Assembly: GCA_010015655.1 (NCBI GenBank)
Contig: ML976665.1
Coordinates: 815,134 to 879,133 of the forward strand
Direction: 5' to 3'
Source: Bimuria novae-zelandiae CBS 107.79
Lineage: Eukaryota; Ascomycota; Dothideomycetes; Pleosporales; Didymosphaeriaceae
DNA: 64,000 nucleotides
Of this stretch, positions 36,088-45,721 are shown piece by piece. A program made the translations under genes and the position numbers. Every line of letters begins with the position of its first letter. Positions within the stretch are counted from its first letter, which is position 1. The notes under the pieces are model-generated. The model was not told the origin of the DNA. It did no database searches and saw only the letters and a list, made by a program, of their open reading frames with translations.

Positions 36088-36338
36088 AAGGGTATTCGTG
36101 TGGGTTTATATACAAGAGGGGTAAACCTTACTATCTATCTCTCTTTCTACCGTCCCTAGATTCCGATGGATGGTCGCGCCGTCCGTGGATGGTACACCTT
36201 CTACAATCTTAGCAGGATGGTATGTCTTGGCTGGATGGTACATCACGTGACCTCGGTTACGCGACCCCGCCGAGTGTCACTTCCACTAAGGCCCGTTGGT
36301 CCTCCGCGTTCCATACATGTTCAGATCCTAACAACGAT

Positions 36339-38250
36339 GCGCTAGAACTACCTTTTAATAAGACTACGTACTTAACTAAATAAGGCTTACTATAAGAGAG
36401 GAATAGGCAATTATATAGTGTATATTTAACTTGAATATATAAGGATTTCCGTCCTAGCTTACTACTATAAAAGATATAGCTAATTCTTTACTAGCTACAC
36501 GCTACTTTAAGCTAGTTAGTTAAAAGTAGTCTTACTACTTTATTAAGCGCTAGCTAGAGCTCTAAGTTAAGTTTAATTAAAAGTATAACTATAAAAGAGT
36601 CCTTTATAAGGATTCTAAGGTTATACAAGGCTAGTTCTAGCTTATAAAGAATACTAAAGCCAAGCATAGTAGCTTAGAGAAAGATACTTATAACTTTAAT
36701 AAAACTAGCTATATAATAGGTATAATATTAATAGGAGCAGTTATTATAGGCTCTAAATATTAAAATAAGCTAAAAGGTATGTAGTAAGTGTAACAGGAAC
36801 AATCGCTCGTCGACACGAGAACCCTTGGCCAGTCAAGACAGGATTCGAGATCATCCGAAAACCGACACTCATCCGTATCGGACCAATTTCGGATCTATCA
36901 GACCGATGGGGAATTACGGATCCGATTCGGACCTATTTCGGATCCATCAGACCGACGGTCAACCTATGGCAGATATGTGCTAGCTAGCCATCTGGGAAGA
37001 GGTGTATTTAGAGGAGCTTAGGGCCTTTATAGTTTAGTACCTTTTCCGTATCCTTTCGTACCAGGCCTATAGGCACTTAATTTATTCGAGGCTACATTCT
37101 TATACACGCACTCCTATATGCCTCTGCTAAGAGATACGCCAACATCGATCCTTTAAGTGACCTGCGCCGATACAGTAAGGAAATTAAAATTAAATAATAG
37201 CTATTTATAGTATTAACGCGATAGGATAGGCAATCCTATCCTTCTTTATCTTTTAAGGCAAGTACTACCTCTCTACCTAGTACTAGGAAAAGGATCTACC
37301 TTATAACTAGATTTTTAGAGTCTTTAAAAATAGCTAGATAATAAATAAGCTTAGTTTATAGTAACTAAAGTACTTTAACGCGTATATAAAAAAGCGTACT
37401 ATTAGTAATTATTAGCTACTTATTATTAATAACTACGAGAGCTATAACTCGCTTAAGTTCTAGTAATATAATAAAGATAGTAAGATTATTACTTTTTATA
37501 TACCTTTACATTCGTCGTACCTCTTATAGCTACTAGATATAGGGTATTTCTCGCTATTAAAGAAGGCGTATAGGCGCTAAGCTAAGGATCTAATACATAA
37601 CTATATTACGTATATTACTAAAATTAAGTTCCTACCTTACTTTATTACTACTTTTAAGGCTATAATTACTTAAAATAATATTTAAAAATATTTTTAAGAT
37701 ACTAGCCTTATTTCTCTTAACTTAAAAGTAATAATATTAAAGTTTAATATCTACCTATAGGCGCCCTTATCTTGTACTATATATAATAGTCCGTAGTAGT
37801 TGTAAATACTAAGTAATACCCTAAAATTAGGGTTATAATTAACGCTAATAAAAGAGAAAATTTAAAGGTACCTAAATAATTCCTTAATAAGTATAGTTAA
37901 AGTAGTTAAAAAGCTTATAAAAGGCGCTAAGCTAATAGCGTATTTTTTAGTATTAATAATAAAGTGTAACGCTAAGCTTTAACCCGCTAATAAGACTGCT
38001 ATATAACGTAAATTATATAAAAGAAAGTAACTATAGTAAGAAAAAGTCCTTATAACTACTAATAGCTAGTAACTAGCTACCCTAAAGAACTTTACAGCGC
38101 GTAGTAATAGGGAAAAGGTAAAAAAGAGGATACGCACTAATAGAGGCAAATTAACTTAATAGCGCTATAAACGCTATAGTAAGACTAGGCATAAATCGCG
38201 CACGTGTAAAAAAGAAGTAAAAGTAGATTCTAAGTAGATTAGCCTACTAT
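36339..38250 (+). pseudogene. pogo-2 transposase, main part (RIP-disabled)
   Basis: Plus strand, read through stops. A CenpB-type HTH reads GFPS.LTTIKDIANSLLATR near 36,450 and SYYFIKR near 36,530. The linker and DDE domain start at YNYKRVLYKDSKVIQG near 36,585, with TYNFNKTSYIIGII near 36,690, where the catalytic D of YNFDETGF is N. A solo LTR interrupts at 36,789. The domain resumes near 37,190 (AIYSINAIG.AIL.FFIF.GKYYLS), with a DGHES-equivalent site reading INNYESYNS near 37,420 and PLHSSYLL.LLDIGYFSLLKKAY near 37,505-37,570. A zinc-knuckle-like tail RHKSRTCKKEVKVDSK lies near 38,188-38,240. Stops are mostly RIP-type. Confidence 0.87.
36789..37174. mobile_element. Solo LTR, 386 bp, inside the pogo-2 transposase
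   Basis: Starts TGTAACAGG and ends GATACA, flanked by the TSD GTAAG (36,784-36,788 and 37,175-37,179). Little RIP. It contains a direct repeat of TTTCGGATC.ATCAGACCGA (near 36,888 and 36,940). It splits the DDE domain of the pogo-2 transposase. Confidence 0.88.
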
Positions 38251-38310
38251 AATTTCTTATAACTATTTGTGCGCATTCTGTACTATTATGTAGAGTGTAG
38301 ATTTTGATAG

Positions 38311-38382
38311 GGTCTTGGCAGAGTGATTAGCTCGCTTGACTGATTAGCTCGCTTGACTGATCAGCTCGCTATGCATGTACGT
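38311..38382 (-). repeat. Right terminal inverted repeat of pogo-2, expanded
   Basis: Inverted relative to 23,234-23,290, with one extra 17-bp unit AGCTAATCAGTCAAGCG. It is followed by TSD TA and then gene space. Confidence 0.87.
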
Positions 38383-38783
38383 TAATCTAAGTAGCTAGTA
38401 ATTATCTACAGTCCTAAGAGACCTTAACTTAAAAAAAAAACTCGTAATAATATTAATTATAGGTGGCTTAGCAGCCGTATGTTGCTGGCCGAGCGATCTT
38501 GTTGGGGTGTTGCATTGACTGACGTGTTGCACTGACTGCCAAGCTACGGTAACCCCTCCCTTGTCCCGATCTTTCCGTAATAGGAAAGGACAAACCGCCT
38601 TGCTCGTATTACATTGCCTGCATTTATCCATCAGCACTCTGATTGAGTACCAGTAAGCAACCGCTCGGACGTAGGATCTCTACCTTTGCCGCCCGTCTAC
38701 AACCCACCCCACTAATACGTATTTTGAATTCAACACATCATTCTCTTTTCTTACCCACGTACCACGATAACTCACCGATCACA
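38383..38783. other. Repeat-island edge and upstream region of the NTF2-like gene
   Basis: Composition changes from TA-rich to normal near 38,460. A 10-A run lies at about 38,432. There is an open frame from 38,643, but the proposed start is the ATG at 38,784; the upstream stretch is taken as leader. Confidence 0.5.
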
Positions 38784-39281
38784 ATGGAAGACGAAATCGT
38801 CGCTCTGGCGACTGCACATATTGAATCGTACGCATCGGCAGCAGCGCAAGGCCGTGACAACAAAGCTCCGCTCGACCAGCTCGCAGATGCATACAGCGTC
38901 CATTACCTCCCAACCTGGACCGCCTTTATGCTCGGAAACACCAAGGCAAATCCTGACCGCGAAGGCACCAAGGAAAGTTTGCTGTACGCACTGGAACATT
39001 ACCGAAAGCATGGCCTAGGAACAGATGTTCGCAAGGCGACGAGCCGGGTTGTAAAGATCAGCGCGACAAGTGCGCTTTGTTTCATCACATGGCGGATGGT
39101 CATACCGGCGGGGGAAGAGAGTGCGCTAGATAATGGGGCCTGCGAAGATGCGATAGAATTCGAGGATCTTTATGGCTTCCGAGCTGCAGAAAACGGGTTG
39201 ATGAAAGGCGGCTGGGAATTTGTTGTTGCGGACCAGGAGGTGCTGGCTGTTTTGAGTAGAGTTCCGAACATATTCGATTAA
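38784..39281 (+). CDS. NTF2/SnoaL-like fold protein, 165 aa, function unknown
   Basis: Uninterrupted single-exon frame. The ATG at 38,784 (MEDEIVALATAHIESYASAA) is chosen because it starts the conserved-looking part; the same frame is open back to 38,643 but that extension is low-complexity. The order fits a cone-shaped NTF2-like/SnoaL fold. An N-terminal helix is followed by a segment with Y-LPTWTAFMLG (residues about 45-55), strands with VVKISATSALCFITWRMVIP (about 92-111), and a C-terminal GGWEFVVADQEVLAVL (about 142-157). Many fungal genomes have such small proteins, some acting as cyclases or dehydratases, but no catalytic set is evident. It starts only about 400 bp from the transposon island, yet shows no RIP-type stops. 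Confidence 0.8.
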   Translation: MEDEIVALATAHIESYASAAAQGRDNKAPLDQLADAYSVHYLPTWTAFMLGNTKANPDREGTKESLLYALEHYRKHGLGTDVRKATSRVVKISATSALCFITWRMVIPAGEESALDNGACEDAIEFEDLYGFRAAENGLMKGGWEFVVADQEVLAVLSRVPNIFD

Positions 39282-39494
39282 GAAAGATTTACGGATGAGC
39301 AAGTGGGGTTGGGGTGTGGGTCGATAATGATATTAATTTTAACACCGAGCTACTTCAACCGCTGCTCGTCATGACCCGCCCGACCGCGTGCCCTGCCAAC
39401 CGCGCGTCGAAATTTTCTGCGCACAAACAAACTAGATCTCCCCGCGATTTCCAATACCACCGCAGCTACCTCGATTTTAGGAGCAACTGCGACA

Positions 39495-40394
39495 ATGTCT
39501 CCGGCGCGGCGTCGCCCAGTAGGGGCAATGTCGAAGGACAACGTGACCAGGTGGGCTAACATGAGGTTCCTCCACGAGTACAAATACATGATTGCCAGGA
39601 TACGCCCCGACAAGGACTCATTCTGGACCGTGGTAGACGCATCTGAGAGGTTTAAGCTATCCGCATACAATCACGTTCTCCTCAACATCAACATGTTCAC
39701 GCCCACCGACCCGCAGCATCAGACAAAGTGGTGGAAGTTCTGCGCATACCTCCAGACCGGCAACCGCATCGGTTTCTGCCGCCAAACTACAGAGAAGGTA
39801 CCTACGCTCAAGCGTCAATCAGGGACATGAGCCTTGTTGACCTATGGCCAACGTGGGGCGCTCTTTTCACAAAGGACAAGGATCAGTAGAATGCTGCGTG
39901 GGTTAAGACGATCACCCTTTTCTGCTACTTTGAACGCGGCTATCTTCAAAGCTACGACCCAGAGGCTTACGCACTGAATGCTCACGCGCTCGAATCAGCG
40001 TGCAGGTAGCTATTCAAAGATCGTATGCACGCTCTCAAGACGGAGCGTCACAAGAAAGTAAAGACAAGTGGACAGGAGGTCGCAGCGCAGGGTTTTCAGC
40101 CAGGCAGTGGTGAGTATCGGGACAGAAAGTCTAAACCAAGCTCACTCAGAAGTAGTCACCGCTACGAGCGCACTAGTAGTGCCCACGCTGTCAGACGCAC
40201 AGGAGAAAGACGCCACATTCTAAGATCCCAGGGTAATGGCAGTCCGGCTCGCAGAGATTACCAAAGAGGTGGAACAACTCCGTGTCAGATTGGCGCAGGC
40301 GGACCAGAGTAACGTGCAACTGGAGGAAGAGAATGCAGGCTTGAAGGTGAAGGTGGCGGATTTTGAGGCATACAAGAATGCGATCGAGGACTAG
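39495..40394 (+). pseudogene. Broken gene for a coiled-coil protein of unknown family
   Basis: Reads MSPARRRPVGAMSKDNVTRW, then FLHEYKYMIARIRPDKDSFW and FTPTDPQHQTKWWKFCAYLQ. Near 39,771 the frame must shift by a one-base deletion: the coherent continuation (FLPPNYREGTYAQASIRDMS, then VDLWPTWGALFTKDKD) is in the next frame. In-frame TAG codons follow at 39,887 and 40,007, at sites where Gln and Trp would fit, inside an otherwise coherent stretch (NAAWVKTITLFCYFERGY, HALESACR). A further frame change or small intron near 40,100-40,140 leads to a TAA near 40,220 and a coiled coil (AEITKEVEQLRVRLAQADQ) ending at TAG 40,394. I do not recognise the family. Two TAGs and at least one indel make it non-functional unless the assembly is wrong. 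Confidence 0.7.
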
Positions 40395-42473
40395 ATGAAC
40401 AAGCCTGGACAGTTTTCAGGAAGGAGGCACCATTGGAAACGTACAGCACTCTGCTTTGTTTTGGGTGCAATCTTCACGACGCACCATTGAAAGATGTATG
40501 CAGGCAAGCAGGCATATGGGGACAATAAGCTTTATTCCTATCTGCAGAAAAGAGTGTCTGGAGTCAGGAGTCTGCTATTGAGCAGAGAGAGCGAGAGCGG
40601 GGGAGAGTATTTGCTAAGTCCCTAGTCCGTGCACCTGAGTAGTACCTTCCACCTCTGACGTCAGTCACGTGGCTACAAAAGACAAAGGGGATTCAGATCA
40701 CGACGGACGGAAACAGACGATAAATCGATTCTCGAAGCCATTCGGAAAGCCATACTGCCTTTAATGATATTTGTTTGTCTGACTCAGTCACACCGCATGG
40801 AAAACAATAAAAAATTGGTAGCGGGACGGGACTGCAGGTCGGACGATGCAGCCAACACCACACCTACAGCAGAACATGTATGATAAACTCTTGTGTCCTG
40901 ACCGTGCATACGATAACAACTCTGTGTTATGGCAGTATGTGGCCTTGCCATAGCCAACAGCGACAAGGCAACCATTCATCCCGCAGTATTATCGCGTTCC
41001 ATTGGCTTTACGCAAACGATAACCCGTTCTCGATTCTGTGTTATAGACGAGCTCGAGAACTAAGCTCGAGCTCGCCTGCGTCGCGTCACCTTCTCGTGTA
41101 GCGGGTTGAACCCAATCCTTCAAACTTAATCCGCCCCACGAGCCATACGAATAGCGTCCTTCGACATATCATTGGCCGGCACGTCTGCATATTCAAGAGA
41201 TGTTCATGCGAGAATGTAAGTTCACATTCCAAACTAGAGGGCCATGTATCAGTAACCGTAGCCTACATCCCAAACCACTCTTGCAGTTGAATCATACGTA
41301 AGCACGTGCTACCGAAATAGTCCTAGAGCCTGCTCAGTCGAATAGAAGCCAATAACCCAAATGACACGAAGAGAACACGCGTTCCGTGTCTTACAATTCG
41401 GGAGTGCACGAGCCCGCTGTTCTCGCGCAACGGGACGCCTTTGAGGTCTCGACACGCCCGTACGAACGCCTCTCAGCACAACGAACAGCTGGCAAGCGTT
41501 GATCATGCTCCCATCCTCGGATGCGGAGAAAAGTGACAGGTGCGGAGCCAATCTGAAGGAAGGCTTAACCGACCTTCTTTCCACCTTCCACTCTAATTTA
41601 TCCGGCCAGAGAAGGCTAGCACATGCGCAGCGCCCACGCGAGCGAACCAGAAACTGGGTCGCCAAAGTGCATGCGGCGTAGTGCGTACCCCGGGGTATTT
41701 ATATCTGTCATGTTATGTTATGTTATGTCGAGGGTCCGGGGGCTGGAGGATTGTGGGGAGAGAAGCGTGATTGGATAAGCGAAGTGGACCTTGGGGTCAA
41801 CAGGTCAATGTCCGGATCGCCAACTTGGATCCTTCGCCGTTCAGCAATACCGGAGGCCAGCCTGTACTGGACGATTCGACTAAACCGCAGTCCGTATTAA
41901 CAGAGGTAGGCGGGAGTCTGGTGTGGTGTGATGCTGCACTTCTCGTCGCACCCGAGATACGGGTAGGGTTGGAACTTGCAACGACTGCGCCGCAGGCAAC
42001 TCGCCCAGAATCTAACGTCTCCCTCAGCGCGGCGTGCCAATACGGGCGTGCGAACGGGGCCTCCGCGAAACGACATTTTACCCGCCATTTGCCCCGTCCC
42101 AAGGATAGCCTAGGCTTAGCGCGCCGGCCATTGGTTGATATCCGCGTACATGCATATTACGCTTACGTGACAAGGTTGCTCGATGTTAGCGAGCCCTCGC
42201 AGATGACCGTCGAGCATCCTGCGAGCTCCAGATGGTACGCATTGATTGCACCGGGCCCCCGGAGATGGGAAACTTATTAACATGTTGCGGATGCCCCGCT
42301 CGCGCGGGTGCACGACTCACCATTCCGATTCTATACCAATCGTCTTTGTGTTTGGGTGGTTTGCAACCAGGCAAGTGCTGAAGCCTGTTATGTCTTGAAG
42401 TATCGGATGCCCATGCGACAACGAGCCTGAATTGAAGAAGTGAAGAACGTGATTTGGGACCCGACAAGAAGAG
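40395..42473. other. 2.1-kb intergenic region upstream of the sugar transporter gene
   Basis: Normal composition. Several open frames of 60-170 codons exist on both strands but overlap each other and lack domain-like sequence. A short ATGTT tandem run sits at 41,711-41,728 and a GAGCTCGAG inverted cluster near 41,048-41,075. No convincing gene seen; it presumably includes the promoter of the transporter at 42,474. Confidence 0.5.
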
Positions 42474-44385
42474 ATGGCGCCGCCGATCGGCAATGCGGCG
42501 AAGGCAAAGCAGGCAGATCCAGTGTTGACGAGGATTGTACAGCAAGATCATGTGCCGTGGTATCGGAAGAGGAACTTGAGGACGCTGTATGCGTTGTTGT
42601 TGCCGTGCTGTATTGGGATTGAAATGACGAGTGGGTTCGACTCACAGATGATCAACACAGTTCAGATATCACCGGCATGGCAACAATGTAAGTATATAGA
42701 CAAACATGGGACATGAACGAGATCGCTAATATCGAAAGACTTCAACCATCCCAAAGGAGCGTTGCTAGGTATCATATCGGCCGCCTACAATCTCGGAGCA
42801 ATATGCGCCCTCCCTTTCGTCCCATATGTCAACGATACGTTCGGTCGGCGGTGGGCCATCTTCCTTGGAAGTTGGGTGATGGTTCTTGGCTCTGCTGTGC
42901 AAGCCTTCTCCATGAGTGCGGCCATGTACGTGGTAGCACGCTGGATCCTGGGTTTCGGCATACCCTTCTGCATTATTGCGGGCTCGTCACTGATGGGAGA
43001 GCTCGCATACCCAAAGGAACGCCCTATCATGACCTCTCTATTCAATGCGCTCTATTTCGTTGGTGCACTCGTCGCGGCTGGAGTATCCTTTGGCACGCAA
43101 CACCTGGACTCGGACTGGGCATGGAGGATCCCATCACTGCTGCAAGCCGGGCCATCGATGCTGCAGATCGTCTTCATCTTGTAAGACCCTAACCAGGTCA
43201 TACATACCCTTCTAACAAAGACCAGTTTCATCCCCGAATCTCCGCGATTCCTGGTATCAAAAGACAAGCGAGACGAAGCCTACAGCATCCTCATTCACTA
43301 CCACGCAGAAGGCAACTCCCAATCCGACTTCGCCCTCGCCGAAATGGCCCAAATCGAATCCACCATTAACCTCGAACTCCAATACTCGCAGCGCTCCTGG
43401 CTTGACATGGTCTCCACGCCCGGCATGCGCAAGCGCGTCCTCGTCGGCTCCTTCCTCGGCCTCTTCACCCAATGGTCCGGCAACACGCTCATATCCTACT
43501 ACCTCTCCGACCTGCTCGGCCTCATCGGGTACAAAGACCCCAACTTCAAAGGCAAAGTCAACGTCGGGCTGAACGGCTGGAATCTGATCAACGCCACTGC
43601 GGTTAGTTTGCTGGTCAGGAGGTTCCCGCGCAGAGTCATGTATTTGACGTGTGCGACGAGCTTGCTGTGTTGTTATGTGGGGTGGACGGTCGCGATGCAG
43701 CAGTTTCTGGATCAGCAGACGCAGGTCGCGGCGAAGATTACGATTTTCTTTATCTTTGCGTATCAGCCGTGTTATAACATTGGGTATAACGCTTTGACAT
43801 ACAGTACGTTAGACATACAAAGAGAAGAAGACGTCCGGGAGAGAGGGACTGTGCTAATATGGTGTAGCTTTTCTCGTGGAGCTATTTCCCTTCGCGCAAC
43901 GTGCGCGTGGCATTACGATCTTCCAGTTTTTTGGCCGTGGCGCTGGCTTCTTTACTACATTTGTGAATCCTATCGGCCTACGGAGTATTAGTTGGCGCTG
44001 GCTGATTACCTACTGCTGCTGGCTTGCGTTCGAGATCGTCTTCATTGTACGCTACCACCCCATCCTCTTCTGCCAACTACTCACTCACGCGCCGCAGTAC
44101 TTTATGTTTCCCGAAACCTATGGTCGCACCCTCGAAGAGCTCGCATTCCTCTTCGAGCACGACGCGCGCGCAGAGGAAGTCCGGCAGCGCGTAGAGAAGC
44201 AGCTGCAGCGCGAACTCGGCGAGTTCGACTTTGACTTCGACAAGGGGAGCGTGAATCGGCGGAGCGACACGCCGCTTATACCGCGGGTGAAGACAACGAT
44301 AACGGCGGGAGGGAAAGAAAGGGTCATCGATGGGAGATGGGAAAGTGGTGGGTGGGCGGGGGACGAACACAGTCGGTGGCCGTGA
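42474..44385 (+). CDS. MFS sugar transporter (hexose/lactose permease type), 5 exons
   Basis: Exons 42,474-42,687, 42,739-43,180, 43,226-43,803, 43,868-44,046 and 44,098-44,385; predicted 566 aa, with about 12 membrane segments in the plasma membrane. All introns are GT..AG and 45-64 nt. Family marks in order: GIEMTSGFDSQMINTVQ (TM1 region), NDTFGRRWAIFLG (the D-x-x-GRR loop 2-3 motif), RWILGFG, PESPRFL at the end of the first half, TQWSGNTLISYYLSDLLG (TM7), LFPFAQRARG, and FPETYGRTLEEL after TM12. These are typical of the sugar porter family, closest to fungal lactose or general sugar permeases; the substrate cannot be set by eye. The long cytosolic tail is charged. The fourth intron is 51 nt and stop-free, so a 583-aa form is possible, but splicing restores the family spacing before FMFPET. 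Confidence 0.9.
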
Positions 44386-44830
44386 GGTCCTCTATGATTT
44401 TTTTTACGTAGTGAATGATACCCCGGTCGTTGCTCGCGACTTTTACATCACCGTTCCGTACAAGGCTTTTTTGTTGCTGCATGTGATAGCGAGGGTGGTG
44501 GTACGTCCGTGATGTACCTGTGGCCACGCATTTGCCAGCATCTTCCTAGAGGCGCGCATCAACTTGTGGACTATGCGCTCGATCGGATCCCAGGGGTGTT
44601 CCCCGCATTTAGTTAGTATCATGGATATGACGGACCCCGGCAGATTTGTAGATTTCGTTGCAGCGGCATTTGCGCTGACGCAGTAGCCCAAGTGCCGGTT
44701 GGTACTCGTGTAACGAGCGCGCTTGGGGCGAGGCACCGCCAGGCTAGGCGTGTACGTGTAACACCTCAGACAAATAGGTTAGATTTAAAGTTTGTCAGAA
44801 TACCGGAAGAGGACGGAAGGAATGGTTGCA

Positions 44831-44874
44831 GAGGGATGGATGCTTGCTTGTGGAGGGATGAATGCTTGCTTGTG
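44831..44874 (+). repeat. Two-copy tandem repeat, unit 22 bp
   Basis: Units at 44,831-44,852 and 44,853-44,874 begin GAGGGATG(G/A)ATGCTTGC and differ at one base. Confidence 0.9.
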
Positions 44875-45041
44875 GTGCACAGGCACATGTTACACATAAA
44901 AGATGTTCAATTACTCACCAACATGTAGGACAGTCACCAAAATCCATCCTATGTATGGGCTACTGGTGTTAACAAAATGCCCGCTCCCAGAGCAAAAACA
45001 AAATCCTATCCGCTGCACCACACCACGGCGCACCAGACGCG

Positions 45042-45046
45042 AAAAA
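45042..45046 (-). terminator. RNA polymerase III terminator (T5) of the tRNA at 45,051-45,207
   Basis: Five A on the plus strand (TTTTT on the transcribed strand), four bases after the tRNA 3' end. Confidence 0.8.
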
Positions 45047-45050
45047 GAAG

Positions 45051-45207
45051 GGCTCAACCGGGATTCGAACCCGGGGCCTGTCACATGTAGAATCCAAGAT
45101 TCCAGGCGTTGATACCCCTATATATGGTTAGACATACGTTCCTCTGGATCTGCTCTTTCTAAGGGAGGACTTACGAAGCGACAATCATACCACTAGACCA
45201 TTGAGCC
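45051..45207 (-). tRNA. tRNA with 86-nt intron; anticodon reads CGT (Thr), body resembles tRNA-Pro
   Basis: The minus strand folds as a tRNA: acceptor GGCTCAA/TTGAGCC (7 bp), A box TGGTCTAGTGGT, anticodon stem GTCGC/GTGAC, T arm CCGGG-TTCGAAT-CCCGG. With the intron in the standard place after position 37 (intron 45,086-45,171), the loop is TT-CGT-A-T, so the anticodon is CGT, decoding Thr ACG. The TGGTCTAGTGGTATGATT and AGGCCCCGGGTTCGA segments, however, look like fungal tRNA-Pro. Either this is how tRNA-Thr(CGT) looks in this lineage, or it is a Pro-derived gene with a changed anticodon. A T5 terminator follows. The tRNA call is firm; the amino acid is not. Confidence 0.8.
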
Positions 45208-45610
45208 GACTTGAATGCCATGAAGACAGTCAGATATGGAGGTGGTATATGTAGATGGCGAAAACGTAATGGCAGAGAAAGAAAGGCGGGAAACTGGGGT
45301 GTTACTAGGCGGCGGCGAGGATTCGTGGACGGAGAGGCCCACATCGTGAGAGTGGAGATACTTGAAGTTGTGATTTCGACCATTTTGTATGGGCGAGGCA
45401 CGGATTAGACGGAGTAGACCTTGTACTATCTATAAATAGTTAGTTTAGCATAATTCTTCGGTAGCACTTAGCTTGACTCCTTACTGCTTTCCTATTGGAC
45501 CTATGCGAGAAAATTCCATCCTGCGCACAACCCCACCAAGCATTTCGCTATTCACGAATTAATTTTCCAATATATATGTTACCAAGGAACAACTTTTTAT
45601 CAAACAAGCA
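45208..45610. other. Spacer between the two tRNA genes
   Basis: About 400 bp with no recognised gene. The two tRNA genes diverge from it. Confidence 0.5.
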
Positions 45611-45721
45611 GTCGCTTTAGCTCACTTGGGAGAGCGCCAGACTGAAGCAATCTGCCTCGGCAGCAAACTTCGGTTCAAAACGATCATCTGGAGGTACTGT
45701 GTTCGATCCACAGAAGCGACA
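45611..45721 (+). tRNA. tRNA-Phe (GAA) with 38-nt intron
   Basis: Acceptor GTCGCTT/AAGCGAC plus A73. D arm GCTC-ACTTGGGA-GAGC; anticodon arm CCAGA-CTGAAGA-TCTGG with anticodon GAA; T arm CTGTG-TTCGATC-CACAG. The intron is 45,648-45,685, after position 37. The overall sequence is very close to fungal tRNA-Phe. Odd points: position 15 is C (normally G) and position 48 is A (normally C), so the Levitt pair G15-C48 is lost. A T4 stretch at 45,735-45,738 may serve as terminator. Confidence 0.92.

Larger units (their letters stand above)
23733..36333 (-). mobile_element. Gypsy-2: full-length LTR retrotransposon, minus strand
   Basis: Flanked by the 5-bp TSD ACGAT (23,728-23,732 and 36,334-36,338). 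LTRs start TGTTAAGATCC and end GATCCTAACA. Each measures 457 bp once its own insertion is removed. The coding strand is minus: the purine tract (AAAAGAGGGGAGG on the minus strand) abuts the left LTR at 29,734, and Gag starts near the right LTR. A Copia element sits in the left LTR and a 196-bp solo LTR in the right LTR. Gypsy-2 itself splits the pogo-2 transposase. Confidence 0.93.
35676..36333 (-). repeat. Right (5') LTR of Gypsy-2, with a 196-bp insertion
   Basis: 658 bp in total; 457 bp after removing 35,892-36,087 and one copy of its TSD. Starts TGTTAAGATCC, ends GATCCTAACA, followed by the TSD ACGAT. Confidence 0.9.
23234..38382 (+). mobile_element. pogo-2: second Fot1/pogo-type transposon, interrupted by Gypsy-2 and a solo LTR
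   Basis: Both ends read ACGTACATGCATAG (right end inverted) and are flanked by TA (23,232-23,233 and 38,383-38,384). The transposase is on the plus strand. Its early part lies at about 23,590-23,732 and the rest at 36,339-38,250. Gypsy-2 (TSD ACGAT) and a 386-bp solo LTR (TSD GTAAG) sit inside. Without them the element is about 2.2 kb. The right end at 38,382 is the boundary between the repeat island and gene space. Confidence 0.92.
44386..45046. other. Intergenic region with a 22-bp tandem repeat
   Basis: No gene recognised. It holds the two-copy repeat at 44,831-44,874 and, at its right edge, the terminator of the tRNA gene that follows. Confidence 0.5.

Noticed and set aside
1..38382. CRISPR array, biosynthetic cluster or integrated virus in the AT-rich region
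   Set aside because: No spaced direct repeats; all readable domains belong to LTR retrotransposons, LINEs or pogo transposons.
41771..42280. 169-codon plus-strand frame upstream of the sugar transporter
   Set aside because: GC-rich intergenic sequence open on several frames and both strands; no domain, no coherent hydrophobic or structural pattern.
45611..45721. Reading the tRNA-Phe region as part of an 88-codon protein
   Set aside because: The tRNA fold, anticodon and intron explain the sequence fully.
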